A DNA stretch of 64,000 nucleotides from positions 2,501 to 66,500 of the forward strand of contig CAUYUJ010017646.1 of NCBI GenBank assembly GCA_963575745.1. The letters are read 5' to 3'. A program made the translations under genes and the position numbers. A model generated the notes under the pieces. The model was not told the DNA's origin and did not search any database. It was given only the letters and a program-made list of their open reading frames with translations. Every line of letters starts with the position of its first letter. Position 1 is the first letter of the stretch. Below, piece by piece: positions 32,475 to 43,020 of this stretch. This DNA is from Prorocentrum cordatum (taxonomy: Eukaryota; Sar; Dinophyceae; Prorocentrales; Prorocentraceae).

Positions 32475-32900
32475 TGCAGGAGCACGGCAGAACACACAGA
32501 ACGCACAGGAGCGCGGGTGTATGCATAGGAGCATGGCAGACAGTACAGTAACACAACGGAGCACGGCATAACGGACGAATAACGGCAAACTCCACAGGAG
32601 CACGGCATAGCATACAGGACTACAGCAGACCACGTATGAGCACGGCAGACTACGCACGAGCACGGCAGACCACAGGAGGACGGGGGATTACACAGGAGCA
32701 AGGCAGACCACTGGAGCACAACAGACCCCAAAGGAGCACGGCAGACCACACAGGACACGGCAGACACCACGGGAGCACGGCAGTCCACACAAGAGCACGG
32801 CAGACCCCACACGAGCACGGCAGAGCTTACAGGAGCACGGCAGACCACACAAGAATACGGCAGACCACACAGGGACACGGCATACCCATCGGAACATGGC
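32475..32900. repeat. G array, forward, diverged
   Basis: About 20 copies of the GGAGCACGGCAGACCACACA unit, more diverged than in other arrays, with variants such as GAGCATGGCAGACAGTAC and GAATACGGCAGACC. Confidence 0.85.
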
Positions 32901-33466
32901 GCAGCTGCGGCACACGATCTCCCAACGGGAGGCCAGGGCCCGCAGCCGTCGTCTCGAGCTCTCGACTCGAACTCTACATTTGTTTGTGGTCTCCAGCTCT
33001 CTCAACAATCTCCGCGCGCCCTATACTCATGGTGGTGTGAGGTGCCCTTGTTGGCCCTCGTAGTTTCTTTCACTCTCCCTCTGCTCCGTTCCGTAGATTC
33101 GTCGCAAGGTTCGGAGCCCTCCGCCCCAGGAGGACCCCCTAGACCGCCAGCAGACCGCCAAGATACCCAAAAGAGGCCCCAAGAGACCCCCAAACAGCAC
33201 CCAAGAGGCCCCAAAAGGCTTCGCAAGTGGCTCCAAGAGGCGCCTGAGAAAAATGTTAAGAGTCCAAGCATGTATCACAGAAACCTGGCTGCGTGCCATC
33301 GCCGTTTTGGCTCCCACGCAGGCTCCCGCCGAGCGGCCCGCTCGGAGCACTTGTGTGAGGTGCCCTCGTTGGCCCTCGGTCACCCCCTTCTGCGCGCCGA
33401 TCGCATCGTGCTTGGCACTTCGTTCTGCACTTCGCCACGACCGCCTAAACCGCAACAGATCAATTC
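32901..33466. other. Upstream region of the Cys-rich ORF, with a short direct repeat and CCAAGAGGCCCC units
   Basis: Contains two copies of a ~26 bp sequence with GTGTGAGGTGCCCTTGTTGG (33038 and 33354), about 316 bp apart, flanking a stretch of CCAAGAGGCCCC units (33130-33250; reverse orientation of the family at 13190). It could hold the promoter or a 5' exon of the next gene, but nothing specific is visible. Confidence 0.4.
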
Positions 33467-34453
33467 ATGCCGTCCGTTTGTTCTGTTTGTCATAAAGGGC
33501 TCACAAGAAGGGAAAGGGAGAATCCAGATGGTAAGTGCCGGCGACATACGAAAAATCGTATTCGTCGTGTGAAGCCACAGCAGCTGATTTCGTTTAGTCC
33601 CGCACTGACGTATGGCAACTTGCCTTTGAAAATAAGGCAAGACTATCCCGCCTTGGCAGGCACATTCAATGATTGTGACAAACACGGCGGTGGTCAGATC
33701 TCCTGCTTGGCTTGCCGTCCAGATTGCCGCGTCGTGCAGAAGATAGCAAACTACTGTTGGGATCTTCAGCGTCGGTCGCGGAATAGTATTACGGAGGCTG
33801 ACGCCTTGGCATGGACTCTAACAGCGGACAGGCTTTATGATGTATCTGCAAATGATGTTCTGCTGTCTTTTTTAAAAGAAACAACCCAGCCTGTATTCAA
33901 TCTGACAAGCTTGAAAAACGTACAGACTAGGTTGAGGGATGACGACGGAATGATTTTGGGCAACCCTTCGGGCATGGCTGGTGCACACTCTGGGCACACA
34001 TGGCTAGCGCACATGGTGGCATCTGAATCGGCTGCTTCATCGTTCAGACAGTATTGCACAAACGTTGTGAAAGGAATGCGGACCGAGCGTGGTTGTTACG
34101 ACAGTGCTGTTCTATGGGATCATATTTTGATGCGCAACATTCCCAAGCGGAACAGACCTGTAATTAAACACCATGGCAAGTATTACCAGATGCGCACTTA
34201 TCGTACATGTCAGCATTTGTTCCCTCTTGTTCATCCGCGCCGGGCTGCGCGCAAGCCCTGTAAGTCTACAGAGTTCCTCTGGCGTCAGGTGCTGCTCAAG
34301 TATGACGGCGGCGCCCTGAAGGAGGCGAGGAGGCACGGCTTGCTAGATTGGAAGCGCGCGGCCGCTTTTGTTAGTGAAATCCAAAAGAAAGATGCGAAGT
34401 ATTGCCTCTGTGATCTATCATGCTGGTTATGTTTAGAGAACAGCAACCGATAA
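33467..34453 (+). CDS. Cys-rich protein of unknown function
   Basis: Begins at an ATG and encodes 328 residues. The N-terminus has CSVCHKG...KCRRH, and a second cluster, CDKHGGGQISCLACRPDC, lies at residues ~69-86. The C-terminus has CLCDLSCWLC. The rest is basic, with helices around SITEADALAWTLTADRLYDVS and HTWLAHMVASES. I recognise no family. GC content is lower than in neighbouring genes. The next plus-strand genes encode another unknown protein and an SF1 helicase; they may all belong to one mobile element, of which this would be the first ORF or exon. That grouping is inferred from proximity only. Confidence 0.5.
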   Translation: MPSVCSVCHKGLTRRERENPDGKCRRHTKNRIRRVKPQQLISFSPALTYGNLPLKIRQDYPALAGTFNDCDKHGGGQISCLACRPDCRVVQKIANYCWDLQRRSRNSITEADALAWTLTADRLYDVSANDVLLSFLKETTQPVFNLTSLKNVQTRLRDDDGMILGNPSGMAGAHSGHTWLAHMVASESAASSFRQYCTNVVKGMRTERGCYDSAVLWDHILMRNIPKRNRPVIKHHGKYYQMRTYRTCQHLFPLVHPRRAARKPCKSTEFLWRQVLLKYDGGALKEARRHGLLDWKRAAAFVSEIQKKDAKYCLCDLSCWLCLENSNR

Positions 34454-34495
34454 TGTCGTCCTCGGAGCTTGTGGGGGCCGCTCCTCCGCTATTAT

Positions 34496-35857
34496 TGCTG
34501 GGACTTTGTGGGGATATCTTCTCCGCTATTGTTGCTACTGACACTCGAGTGGCTGGTTGTCGTCGTCAACGCGTGACTTCGTGTCCTCAAATCCTTCCGA
34601 CGCCACCTGGCTGCTCAAAAGTACGAGGTGATTTCATAGCCCTCGAGGTTTGAAGCAGATGTCGGCATATTGATAACAGAGGTGCTCTTGATAGCCCTCG
34701 GATATTTTCATCATGTTGTTTTCATAGCCATTGAGGTTTGAAGCAGATATCGGCATATTGATCGCAGACACGTTCTTGTTAGCCCTCGGAGATCTTCATC
34801 ATGGCCGCCTGCTCTTCCCGCGATGGCCGTGTCAAACAGTGCAATAACTTGTTCATAGCGAACCATATAAATGTGAACTACCTCTAGGACGCATTACGAG
34901 AGAATTACCCAGCCCTGGTCGTGATTGCTCCTTACGCAACTGTTCATATCAGGACGAGACATGGGCGTCTTTGCTTTTCCTCGGCCGGAGACGGCAACAG
35001 CACTCCCAGGGGTGCTACGAGGATGAGGGCCAGCCTGAACAACTCTTCGAATCCTTGACGCGTGCTTCTGGGATATGTCATATTCTCTTCGAGAACACCC
35101 TGGAAGTTGAGCCTCGCGATTCAAGAGCCTCCCCGACCTGTATCATGAACCTGTGGAAGCACTGCCAACGACGTTTGCTGTGTCGCGGCTCGACCACGGC
35201 TTTGAAGGGAATTTTCCAGTGACGAGTTTCAGCACCGAAGTTGATCCCCTCCTGTGCGTATTCTCAGAAGCTTGGCTATGGAAAATGGGCCTTTCGAATG
35301 CTCTCGACAAGCTTACGTCTTCAACTACCACGCGTTGGTTGGCGTCAGCGGGAGAAGCGTATGATGAGCTTTTCTCTACAAACCCGACTGCCCGAGGTGC
35401 CCATGATGGCCCTCGAGTCTCAGCCTTGTCGTACCTTTGGTCAACGAAGACCGATGACATGTTCCGCCCTGTCAATAAGCTTCGTGGCGTCAACGCGGAC
35501 GCCGAGGACTTGTACACGAAGAGTGCAGCAACGTGCAAATCGGCAGCGATGGCGGGCGTCACAGCAACTGTATCAGAACGGGCAGAACGGCAGCCGTTCC
35601 GTAATGTCATCTTGACACCGCCTCTGTATCGCCCAGCCTTTCAGAGGGTAGACGCGGACAAGATGCTCATCACTCTCGGACAGAAGATCTTCGAGAGATT
35701 CCTGAGCTCGCACGGCTGCGCGTTCATGGACGTTCGTTTTCAGCTTGTCCGCCATAAGAGCGACGAGCTTCACATCGGCGGACAGCTCTTCCCTAGAAAG
35801 AATTGCGGCAGCACTAGAATCGCTGCGTCCATCGGGAGCAGCGTGGACGGCAAATAA
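34496..35857 (+). pseudogene. Internally deleted direct copy of the SF1-helicase element
   Basis: Positions 34496-34966 match 36320-36786 and positions 34967-35855 match 39367-40309, so the copy lacks about 2.58 kb that includes helicase motifs I-III. The join lies in ATGGGCGTCTTTG, where the parent has ATGGGCACG on one side and TGCGCGTCTTTG on the other. A UAG replaces CAG near 34885. A second, 57 nt deletion lies at about 35531. The distal part stays open from 35153 to 35857 (234 residues), containing the LTRASG box and the C-terminal region up to VDGK, then a stop. Confidence 0.85.
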
Positions 35858-36319
35858 AAAAGAAAACACGACAAAATACAAGGGGGAAGGTGAGGAGGAG
35901 GTGGAGGAGGGGGAGGAGGAAGGGCGACAACCGCAGAGCGTCCCAAGAGACCCCCACGAGGCCCCCAAGGGGCGGCCAGAGGCGCGCCAGAGCGCCCAAA
36001 ACGCCCGAAGAGACCCCCACGAAGCTCCCCACGGGCTCCAAAGAAGCGGCCAGAAGACCTTACCCAGAGGAGGTAAAAGATGAGAATCATGATTGCCCTT
36101 TTTTGGGGGTTCTTAGGTGGGCCGTCTGGGCTTCTTCTGTGGACACTTCGAGCTTTCTTGGAGCTCTTTTGAGCTTCCGGGGGATCTCTCGGAGACCTTG
36201 TGTAGGCCCACGCAGGGTTCATATTAGAGCAATGCCAGGCTTTCACGGGGACATCTCGCGTTCCTTCAGAACCGTCTGAGGCCTTCTTGAGGTTTCCTAT
36301 AGTTCTCGTACAGCCCTGC
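35858..36319. other. Spacer between the two helicase-element copies
   Basis: An A-rich start (AAAAAAGAAAACACG) is followed by a GGA-rich patch (35880-35930) and CCCAAGAGACCCCCACGAGG units (35940-36060). The rest, to 36319, is unremarkable. No gene is supported. The A-rich start directly after the truncated copy could be a polyadenylation relic. Confidence 0.4.
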
Positions 36320-36620
36320 TGGAACTTTGTGGGGATCGCTCCACCGCTATTGTTGCTACTGACACTCGACTGGCCGGTTGTCGTCGTCACCGCGTGACTT
36401 CGTGTGCACTAATTTTTCCGACGCCACCTGGCTGCTCAAAAGTACGAGGTGAGTTCATAGCTCTCGAGGTTTGAGGCAGATATCGGCATATTGATAACAG
36501 AGGTGCTCTTGTTAGCCCTCGAATATTTCATCATGTTGTTTTCATAGCCATTGAGGTTTGAAGCAGATATCGGCATACTGATCGCAGAGGTGCTCTTGTT
36601 AGCCCTCGGATATTTTCATC

Positions 36621-37934
36621 ATGACCGCCTGCTCTTCCCGCGATGGCCGTGTCAAACAGTGCAATTACTTGTTCATAGCGAACCAGATAAATGTGAACTA
36701 CCTCCAGGATGCATTACGACAGCATTACCCAGCCCTGGTCGGGATTGATCCTTACGCAACTGTTCATATCAGGACGAGACATGGGCACGACGACAAAGTC
36801 ACGCGTGAATCTGGGAATCATCATTTTCCAGTTCCTGTTTGGGCTTACGAGCATCAGTCCAAAACCCACCATGTGGTTATTGCAAAGCCGTACGCTGTGC
36901 TCGGAAGCAGCACCACTTGCCTTATAAATGCTCCCGCGTATGAAAGTACCCACCATGTGAGTGACCCTGCAGAGCTAACGGAAGCATTCCGCGGATGCCT
37001 CGTGGACGCGTTGAGAGTTTTGCACGATTCCAACGCAGGACGGGAGTATAGAGGCACCAAACGTAAGTTGTCCGCGGCGATGGAAATATTTGCAGCCAGT
37101 ACGGTATCTGCGACTGGAAGCACGCGGTTGTTGAAAAATCTGGCAGAAGTGATTCCGGATATGCTCAATTTTCCGCCTTTGATACCGCTGCGACCGGGTC
37201 AGCACAATGGCACATTGGACGACATGCTTCCACATCTTCAGGCGCAGGTTGCTCAAAAGGCGGTCATCGAAGCTGTCCATACGTCGTCCTTCCGATACGG
37301 ACCAGTGGTCGTCGCCACCGACGATAATCCTAAGAAGCATACGACGGAGTTGTTCATCGATAACGAGGTCTTTCGCAAAGAAACGTTTTCTCATAAGCAC
37401 AGAATTGTCGGCGTTGTGCCAGCCGCGACCTACGCTCAATGGCAGCGAGGAGAGTTTGAAAAACGCCAATTCGCATATCTCTGCTCCTTTAGACAAGTCG
37501 TCGGGCATGGGATGAACAGTGTCACGATACAACCGCCGTTGACCGATCCTGTTTACACGTCGAACAACGCCCAAGACTCTAATGGTGGCTCTCATGCGGT
37601 GATGATACTACTCGGGGACGTACACGAACACGCCCACATCGTGGCGGCTCTGGGCAAAGCCAAGTCGCATTTAATCCCTAAGTTGCTTGGTGTCAACCCT
37701 TCCAGCACCGAGAGCGTGTGCACTTGGCTCGGAGATCCATGCCGCAGGCCAGAGCTCCTTCGTGATGCTTGCGCACGTCTGCAGGTGCAGCTGCATGAGA
37801 ACCAGGCTGACCACATACTCTCCATTAACAACACCTTGACGGTCATGAATACGTCTGCCTCTGGCACACTCCGCCCGACCCAAGAGAAACCTTTCACCAA
37901 AGCAAAGGGCCCCGAGAAAGAATCAGATCCATGA
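36621..37934 (+). CDS. Unknown protein preceding an SF1 helicase
   Basis: ATG at 36621, 437 residues, stop TGA at 37932-37934. Visible features are an N-terminal segment NYLFIANQINVNYLQDALRQ, a TVHIRTRHGHDD stretch, and a C-terminal Ser/Thr/Lys tail. No domain is recognised. After the stop, frame 1 stays open (EQFLDEQ...) for about 75 nt. From about 38010 frame 3 opens again and leads directly into the Walker A motif of the helicase. The ORF is therefore probably the N-terminal region of the same polyprotein, with two frame changes in between. About 470 bp of its upstream region and first 55 codons are duplicated at 34496-34966. Confidence 0.55.
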   Translation: MTACSSRDGRVKQCNYLFIANQINVNYLQDALRQHYPALVGIDPYATVHIRTRHGHDDKVTRESGNHHFPVPVWAYEHQSKTHHVVIAKPYAVLGSSTTCLINAPAYESTHHVSDPAELTEAFRGCLVDALRVLHDSNAGREYRGTKRKLSAAMEIFAASTVSATGSTRLLKNLAEVIPDMLNFPPLIPLRPGQHNGTLDDMLPHLQAQVAQKAVIEAVHTSSFRYGPVVVATDDNPKKHTTELFIDNEVFRKETFSHKHRIVGVVPAATYAQWQRGEFEKRQFAYLCSFRQVVGHGMNSVTIQPPLTDPVYTSNNAQDSNGGSHAVMILLGDVHEHAHIVAALGKAKSHLIPKLLGVNPSSTESVCTWLGDPCRRPELLRDACARLQVQLHENQADHILSINNTLTVMNTSASGTLRPTQEKPFTKAKGPEKESDP

Positions 37935-38012
37935 ACAATTCCTGGACGAGCAAACGCAGACAACAACTGCAACACATCCACTGCGGTTTCGCATCCTTTT
38001 GGTGCGCGCTAG

Positions 38013-40739
38013 GGAATCATTTTTCTGAAGCCTCTTGCCTCGGAGGGGCTCGCGGATTTCTGCCCTGGCGCAGGCAAAACCTACATGATGGCCGTTCTGG
38101 CCGATATGGTGATGCAGGTCGCCCCGGCGGACGCGCGCATCGTGATCCTTGCGCCGCAGAATAAGACCGTACAGGATATCTACAACAAACTTGTTGGACT
38201 TTATGGAGTTGAGTCCCGGAAGCGTATTATGTACACCCGACATATCATGGGACCTGACGGATGGCCCGTTGATCACTTTCAACAGCAACTCACGCAACTA
38301 GCACGGGACGCCTTGACCAGTACCTTCGGCATCTTGCGGCTCGTGGACGAAACCATCTGTTATCTTGTGTCATTGAGCGGCCGTCGTATGGCTCAGGAAT
38401 ATTGGGAACCTACCCTGCATGCCCTTTTAAGCTTTCGGCATCAGTTCCTGTTCACCGTGATCTACGAGGCGGAGCATGCCGCACAGCAGCGGCATCGCGA
38501 TGCTGTCCGTGTCATTCTCTGCACCTCCGCTTCCTGGCGCAAGATGCTCGCAGGCGATTCAATGTACAAAAAGGCGAGCCATTTCCCGCATATCGTATTA
38601 AAGGATGAATGTCAAGCGGATGGCCCCGAGCAAACAGCGGCGGACTTATCTGGTGCAAGCGCCGCAGTGCTATTCGGGGACACGTGTCAAGCCATGCATC
38701 TTCATCACTACACATCAGAGCGAGCGCCGTCAAAGGTTCTTGACACCACGGACTTGCGGCCAGACACGCTCACCTTGCACTGGCATTGTGTGATGACTTG
38801 GCTGGGAAGCCCACGACGCGAGATCGACACCGTGCAGGTGATGACGGACAGAACCTCCTACCGTCTCGGGCGGGTGATAGCAGACGCCGTTAAGGCGTCC
38901 CTGCCAGAAAGGTTCTGGTTCGACGTTGGCACGGGCGCGTCCGACACGATTCTCGTGCCGATGGCGTACAAGTGTGAGCACGGCGCTCTGTCGGGCAAGG
39001 AGGCGTGGCGTTATGCTGTAGAACCCAAGCCTGCAAGCCACCACCAAAGGAACCCAGAGATATTAGCTGCTCGCACCCCGTTTCTACTCGGCGCCACCTT
39101 AGTTGCAATCCACATGGTCATCGCGAGGACCTGGCATGCTGTTCCAAACAAAGTTCTACTCGTAGTCATGTGGTCTTTGAAGCGACCCTTGGCCGAGTTC
39201 GCGACCTTCGTGCGCAGCATAGCTCCCCGCCTCGCGCGTGAGATTCACGAGTCAATGAACTACGGCGGGGACACGGACTATACCAACGCTTTCTACTGGT
39301 TCGATGACGATGAGGGTCGAATCTTGTTCAAGCCTACGCGATCCGCACAGGGAACAGATTCGTGCGCGTCTTTGCTTTTCCTCAGTCGGAGACGGCAGCA
39401 GGACTCCCAGGGGTGGTACGGAGATCAGGGCCAGCCTGAGCAACTCTTCGAATCTTTGACACGTGCTTCTGGGATATGTTATGTTCTCTTCGAGAACACC
39501 TTGGAAGTTGAGCCTCGCGATTCAAGAGCCTCCCGACCCTGCATCATGAACCTGTGGGACTACTGCCAAAGACGTTTGCTGTGTCGCGGCTCGAACCTGG
39601 CTCTGAAGAGGGATTTTCCAAGGACGAGCTTCAGCACCGAAGTTGATCCCCTGCTGTGCGTATACTCAGAAGCTTGGCTATGGGAAATGGGCCTTTGGAA
39701 AGCCCGCGACAAGCTTACCTCTTCAACGACCACACGTTGGTTGGCGACAGCGGGAGAAGCGTATGATGACCTTTTCTCTACAAACCAGTCTGCCCGAGGT
39801 GCCCATGATGGCCCTCGAGTCTCAGCCTTGTCGTACCTTTTGTCTACGAAGAACGATGACATGTTCCGCCCTGTGCGTAAGCTTCGTGGCGTCAACGAGG
39901 ACGCCGAGGACTTGTACACGAAAAGTGCAGCAACGTTGCGAGACGCCACTGCACGGCGACAGACCGTGCTCGCAGACGAAGAGATGAAGGCGTGCAAGTC
40001 GGCGGCGATAGCGGGCGTCACTGCCACTGTATCAGAACGGGCAGAACGGCAGCCGCTCCGTAATGTCATCTTGACACAGCCTCTGTATCGTCCAGCCTTG
40101 CAGAGGATAGACGCAGACAAGATGCTCATCACTCTCGGACAGAAGATCTTCGAGAGATTCATGAGCTCGCACGGCAGCGCGTTCATTGACGTTCGATATC
40201 AGCTGGTCCGCCATAAGTGCGACGAGCTTCACATCGGCGGACAGCTCTTCCATAGAAAGCATTGCGGCAGCACTAGAATCGCTGCGACCATCGTGAGCAC
40301 AGTGGACGGCAAACCGTCGGAACTTTTACATATGTATTTCGCGATGGAGCTGCCGCACCAGCACAATCTGCAGGCAAACTTGCTCGCTCGGGTGAAGGGC
40401 TTGCAGATGGCAACGAGCGTTGCTGCCGAATTATGCGCTTTTGCTGCGAGCCCGATGTTTTGCTTGAAGTTGCCTGCTGGCAACGACGGCGCAGCTGCGC
40501 AGCATGAGTGGAACTCATTTGACGGACCCATAGCAAGGCCGCACAGGTGGGTTGAGCAGTCCCGTTCGCAAGGTCCAGACGTCCTCAAAGACGATTTCAC
40601 CGCGCTGCTGCAAGCTGTACAGAGTCCTCATTTAGACACTACCAGCCATGAAGGGTTTATGTTATTCGAGCATCCTTTTTTCGGCGCTTTCCCTGAGCTG
40701 TCCCTATCGTGCAGAGGCTGGTTGGGTCTCTCTCGGTAA
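38013..40739 (+). CDS. SF1 (UPF1-like) helicase of a mobile element
   Basis: Frame 3 is open from the stop at about 38010 to 40739. The first in-frame ATG in the open part (38085) lies just after the P-loop, so translation must start upstream. Motif I is CPGAGKTYMM (about 38055-38087). Motif II is DECQ (Asp codon 38604). Motif III is LFGDTCQAM near 38672-38698. Motif V is SAQGTDS near 39343-39363 and motif VI is SLTRASG near 39448-39470. This set and spacing fit SF1 helicases of the UPF1/DNA2 group. The 400 residues after motif VI are unassigned, and no nuclease or transposase signature was recognised. Because of the N-terminal break the gene may be inactive. Confidence 0.65.
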   Translation, partial: GIIFLKPLASEGLADFCPGAGKTYMMAVLADMVMQVAPADARIVILAPQNKTVQDIYNKLVGLYGVESRKRIMYTRHIMGPDGWPVDHFQQQLTQLARDALTSTFGILRLVDETICYLVSLSGRRMAQEYWEPTLHALLSFRHQFLFTVIYEAEHAAQQRHRDAVRVILCTSASWRKMLAGDSMYKKASHFPHIVLKDECQADGPEQTAADLSGASAAVLFGDTCQAMHLHHYTSERAPSKVLDTTDLRPDTLTLHWHCVMTWLGSPRREIDTVQVMTDRTSYRLGRVIADAVKASLPERFWFDVGTGASDTILVPMAYKCEHGALSGKEAWRYAVEPKPASHHQRNPEILAARTPFLLGATLVAIHMVIARTWHAVPNKVLLVVMWSLKRPLAEFATFVRSIAPRLAREIHESMNYGGDTDYTNAFYWFDDDEGRILFKPTRSAQGTDSCASLLFLSRRRQQDSQGWYGDQGQPEQLFESLTRASGICYVLFENTLEVEPRDSRASRPCIMNLWDYCQRRLLCRGSNLALKRDFPRTSFSTEVDPLLCVYSEAWLWEMGLWKARDKLTSSTTTRWLATAGEAYDDLFSTNQSARGAHDGPRVSALSYLLSTKNDDMFRPVRKLRGVNEDAEDLYTKSAATLRDATARRQTVLADEEMKACKSAAIAGVTATVSERAERQPLRNVILTQPLYRPALQRIDADKMLITLGQKIFERFMSSHGSAFIDVRYQLVRHKCDELHIGGQLFHRKHCGSTRIAATIVSTVDGKPSELLHMYFAMELPHQHNLQANLLARVKGLQMATSVAAELCAFAASPMFCLKLPAGNDGAAAQHEWNSFDGPIARPHRWVEQSRSQGPDVLKDDFTALLQAVQSPHLDTTSHEGFMLFEHPFFGAFPELSLSCRGWLGLSR

Positions 40740-40944
40740 GCGTCGCACTGCTGCTTGTTCGGAAGACGCCGTTGCTACTTCGCTTCGAACAGCTCTGAGT
40801 ACTGCAAGATAAAACAGCGGAACGGGGTGGCCTGGCCTCGCGCGGCTGCGCTCGGAGCGGTTCGGCTTGCGCGGTGGAGTACTCACGCATTTTTGTATTC
40901 TGAGTGTGAGGATGAGGACACATAACGTATTCATGTGCTCTGTG
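40740..40944. other. 3' flank of the helicase gene
   Basis: About 200 bp of unique sequence before the next G array. Nothing specific is seen. Confidence 0.4.
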
Positions 40945-43020
40945 GGGTGCCGTGCTCTGTGGGGGTCTGCCGTGCTGCTGTGGGGGTCTGCCGTGCTTCT
41001 GTGGTCTGCCGTGCTCATTTGGGGCAGACCCCACATGAGCACGTCAAATCCCAAATGAGACGGCCGAACAACGGCAGACCCCATAGGAGCACGGCAGACC
41101 ACAGAAGAGCACGGCAGACCCCCACAGGAGCACGGCAGACCACACAGGAGCACGGCAGACTCCACAGGAGCACGGCAGACCACAGAAAGGAGCACGGCAG
41201 ACCACAAATGAGCACGGCAGTCCACACGTTCGCACGGAAGACCGCACAGGAACACGGCAGACACCACATGAGCACGGCAGACCAAGAAGGAGCACGGCAG
41301 ACCACACAGGAGCACGGCAGACCACACAGGAGCACGGTACACCACACAGGACACGGCAGACCCCACGGGAGCACGGCAGACCACACAGGAGCACGGCAAA
41401 CCACACAAGAGCACGGCAGACCATACAGGAGCACGCCAGACCACACAGGAGCACGGCAGACCACACGTTCGCACGGCAAACTCCACAGGAGCACGGCAGA
41501 CACCAAAGAAGCACGGCAGTGGTACGTGGGACGTCCTCAGAAAATGAGCAGGTGGTCTGCCGTGCTCCTGTGTGGAGCACGGCAGACCACGGCCATTTCG
41601 CTCGAGACATCCTCAAAAAATCGAGGTGTGGTCTGCCGTGCTCCTGTGTGGTCTGCCGTGCTCCTGTGGTCTGCCGTGCTCCCCACAGGAGCACGGCAGA
41701 CCGCGCGTAGGAACCGAGAGGAGCACGGCAGACCAAGACGAGGAGCACGGCAGACCAGGCTTAGGAACCGAGAGGAGCACGGCAGACCAAGACGAGGAGC
41801 ACGGCAGACCAGGCACCAAGAGCGCCCTCAAGACGACGGAAAGGATGACCAAGACGAGGAGCACGGCAGACCAAGACGAGGAGCACGGCAGACTATGCCC
41901 TAAGAGTGCCCTCAAGACGGCCGAACAACGGCAGACCCCATAGGAGCACGGCACCTGTGGTCTGCCGTGCTCCCCACAGGAGCACGGCAGACCGCGCGTA
42001 GGAACCGAGAGGAGCACGGCAGACCAAGACGAGGAGCACGGCAGACCAGGCTTAGGAACCGAGAGGAGCACGGCAGACCAAGACGAGGAGCACGGCAGAC
42101 CAGGCACCAAGAGCGCCCTCAAGACGACGGAAAGGATGACCAAGACGAGGAGCACGGCAGACCAAGACGAGGAGCACGGCAGACTATGCCCTAAGAGTGC
42201 CCTCAAGACGGCCGAACAACGGCAGACCCCATAGGAGCACGGCAGACCACAGAAGAGCACGGCAGACCAACAGGAGCACGGCAGACCACACAAGAGCACG
42301 GCAGGCCACACAGGAGCACGGCAGACCACACAGGAGCACCAGACCACAAAGGAGCACGGCAGACCACACAAGAGCACGGCAGACCCCACAAGAGCACGGC
42401 AGACCCCACAGGAGCACGGCAGACCCCACAGGAGCACGGCAGAGCAGACCCAAAAGGAGCACGGCAGACCACACAGGAGCAAGGCAAACCACAGGAGCAC
42501 GGCAGACCACACAGGAGCACGGCAGACCCCACAGTAGCAAGGCAGACCCCAAAGGAGCACGGCAGACCACCGGAGCACGGCAGACCACACAGGAGTACGG
42601 CAGACCCCACATGAGCACGGCAAATCCCAAATGAGCACGGCAGACCACAAGAGCACGGCAGACCACACAGGAGCACGGCAGACTCCACAGGAGCACGGCA
42701 GACCACAAAGGAGCACGGCAGACCACACAGGAGCCCGGCAGACGCCACAGGAGCACGGCAGACGCCACAGGAGCACGGCGGAACCCACAGGAGCACGGCA
42801 GACCGCGCGCGGGTACAACATAAACGCGCCTTTTTGTTGTACCCCGAACGCCGCTGGCGTTTCCCCAACAGGAGCACGGCAGATCTCACAGGCGCGCGGC
42901 AGACCCCAAATGAGCACGGCCGACCACAGGAGCACGGCAGACCCCAAATGAGTACGGCAGACCCCAAAAGAGCACCGTAGACGCCTCAGGAGCACGGCTG
43001 ACCACACAGGAGCACGGCAG
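40945..43020. repeat. Long G array with embedded S fragment, 291 bp duplication and a hairpin module
   Basis: Mostly forward GGAGCACGGCAGACC units. A short S fragment with flanking reversed units sits at 41520-41690. A 291 bp segment starting near 41663 is repeated in tandem from 41954 to about 42244. A ~60 bp hairpin module lies at 42811-42873. Long open frames on both strands are periodic and not credible as genes. Confidence 0.85.
42811..42873 (+). repeat. Hairpin module in the G array (copy 1)
   Basis: GGGTACAACA, a 13-15 base spacer containing ACGCGCC, and TGTTGTACCCC form a perfect 10 bp stem, followed by CGAACGCCGCTGGCGTTTCC, which has a second small stem. Further copies lie at 50668-50728, 51509-51562 and 51775-51832, and inverted at 45126-45188. 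Every copy sits inside a G array, usually after the hexamer CCGCGC. Confidence 0.8.
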
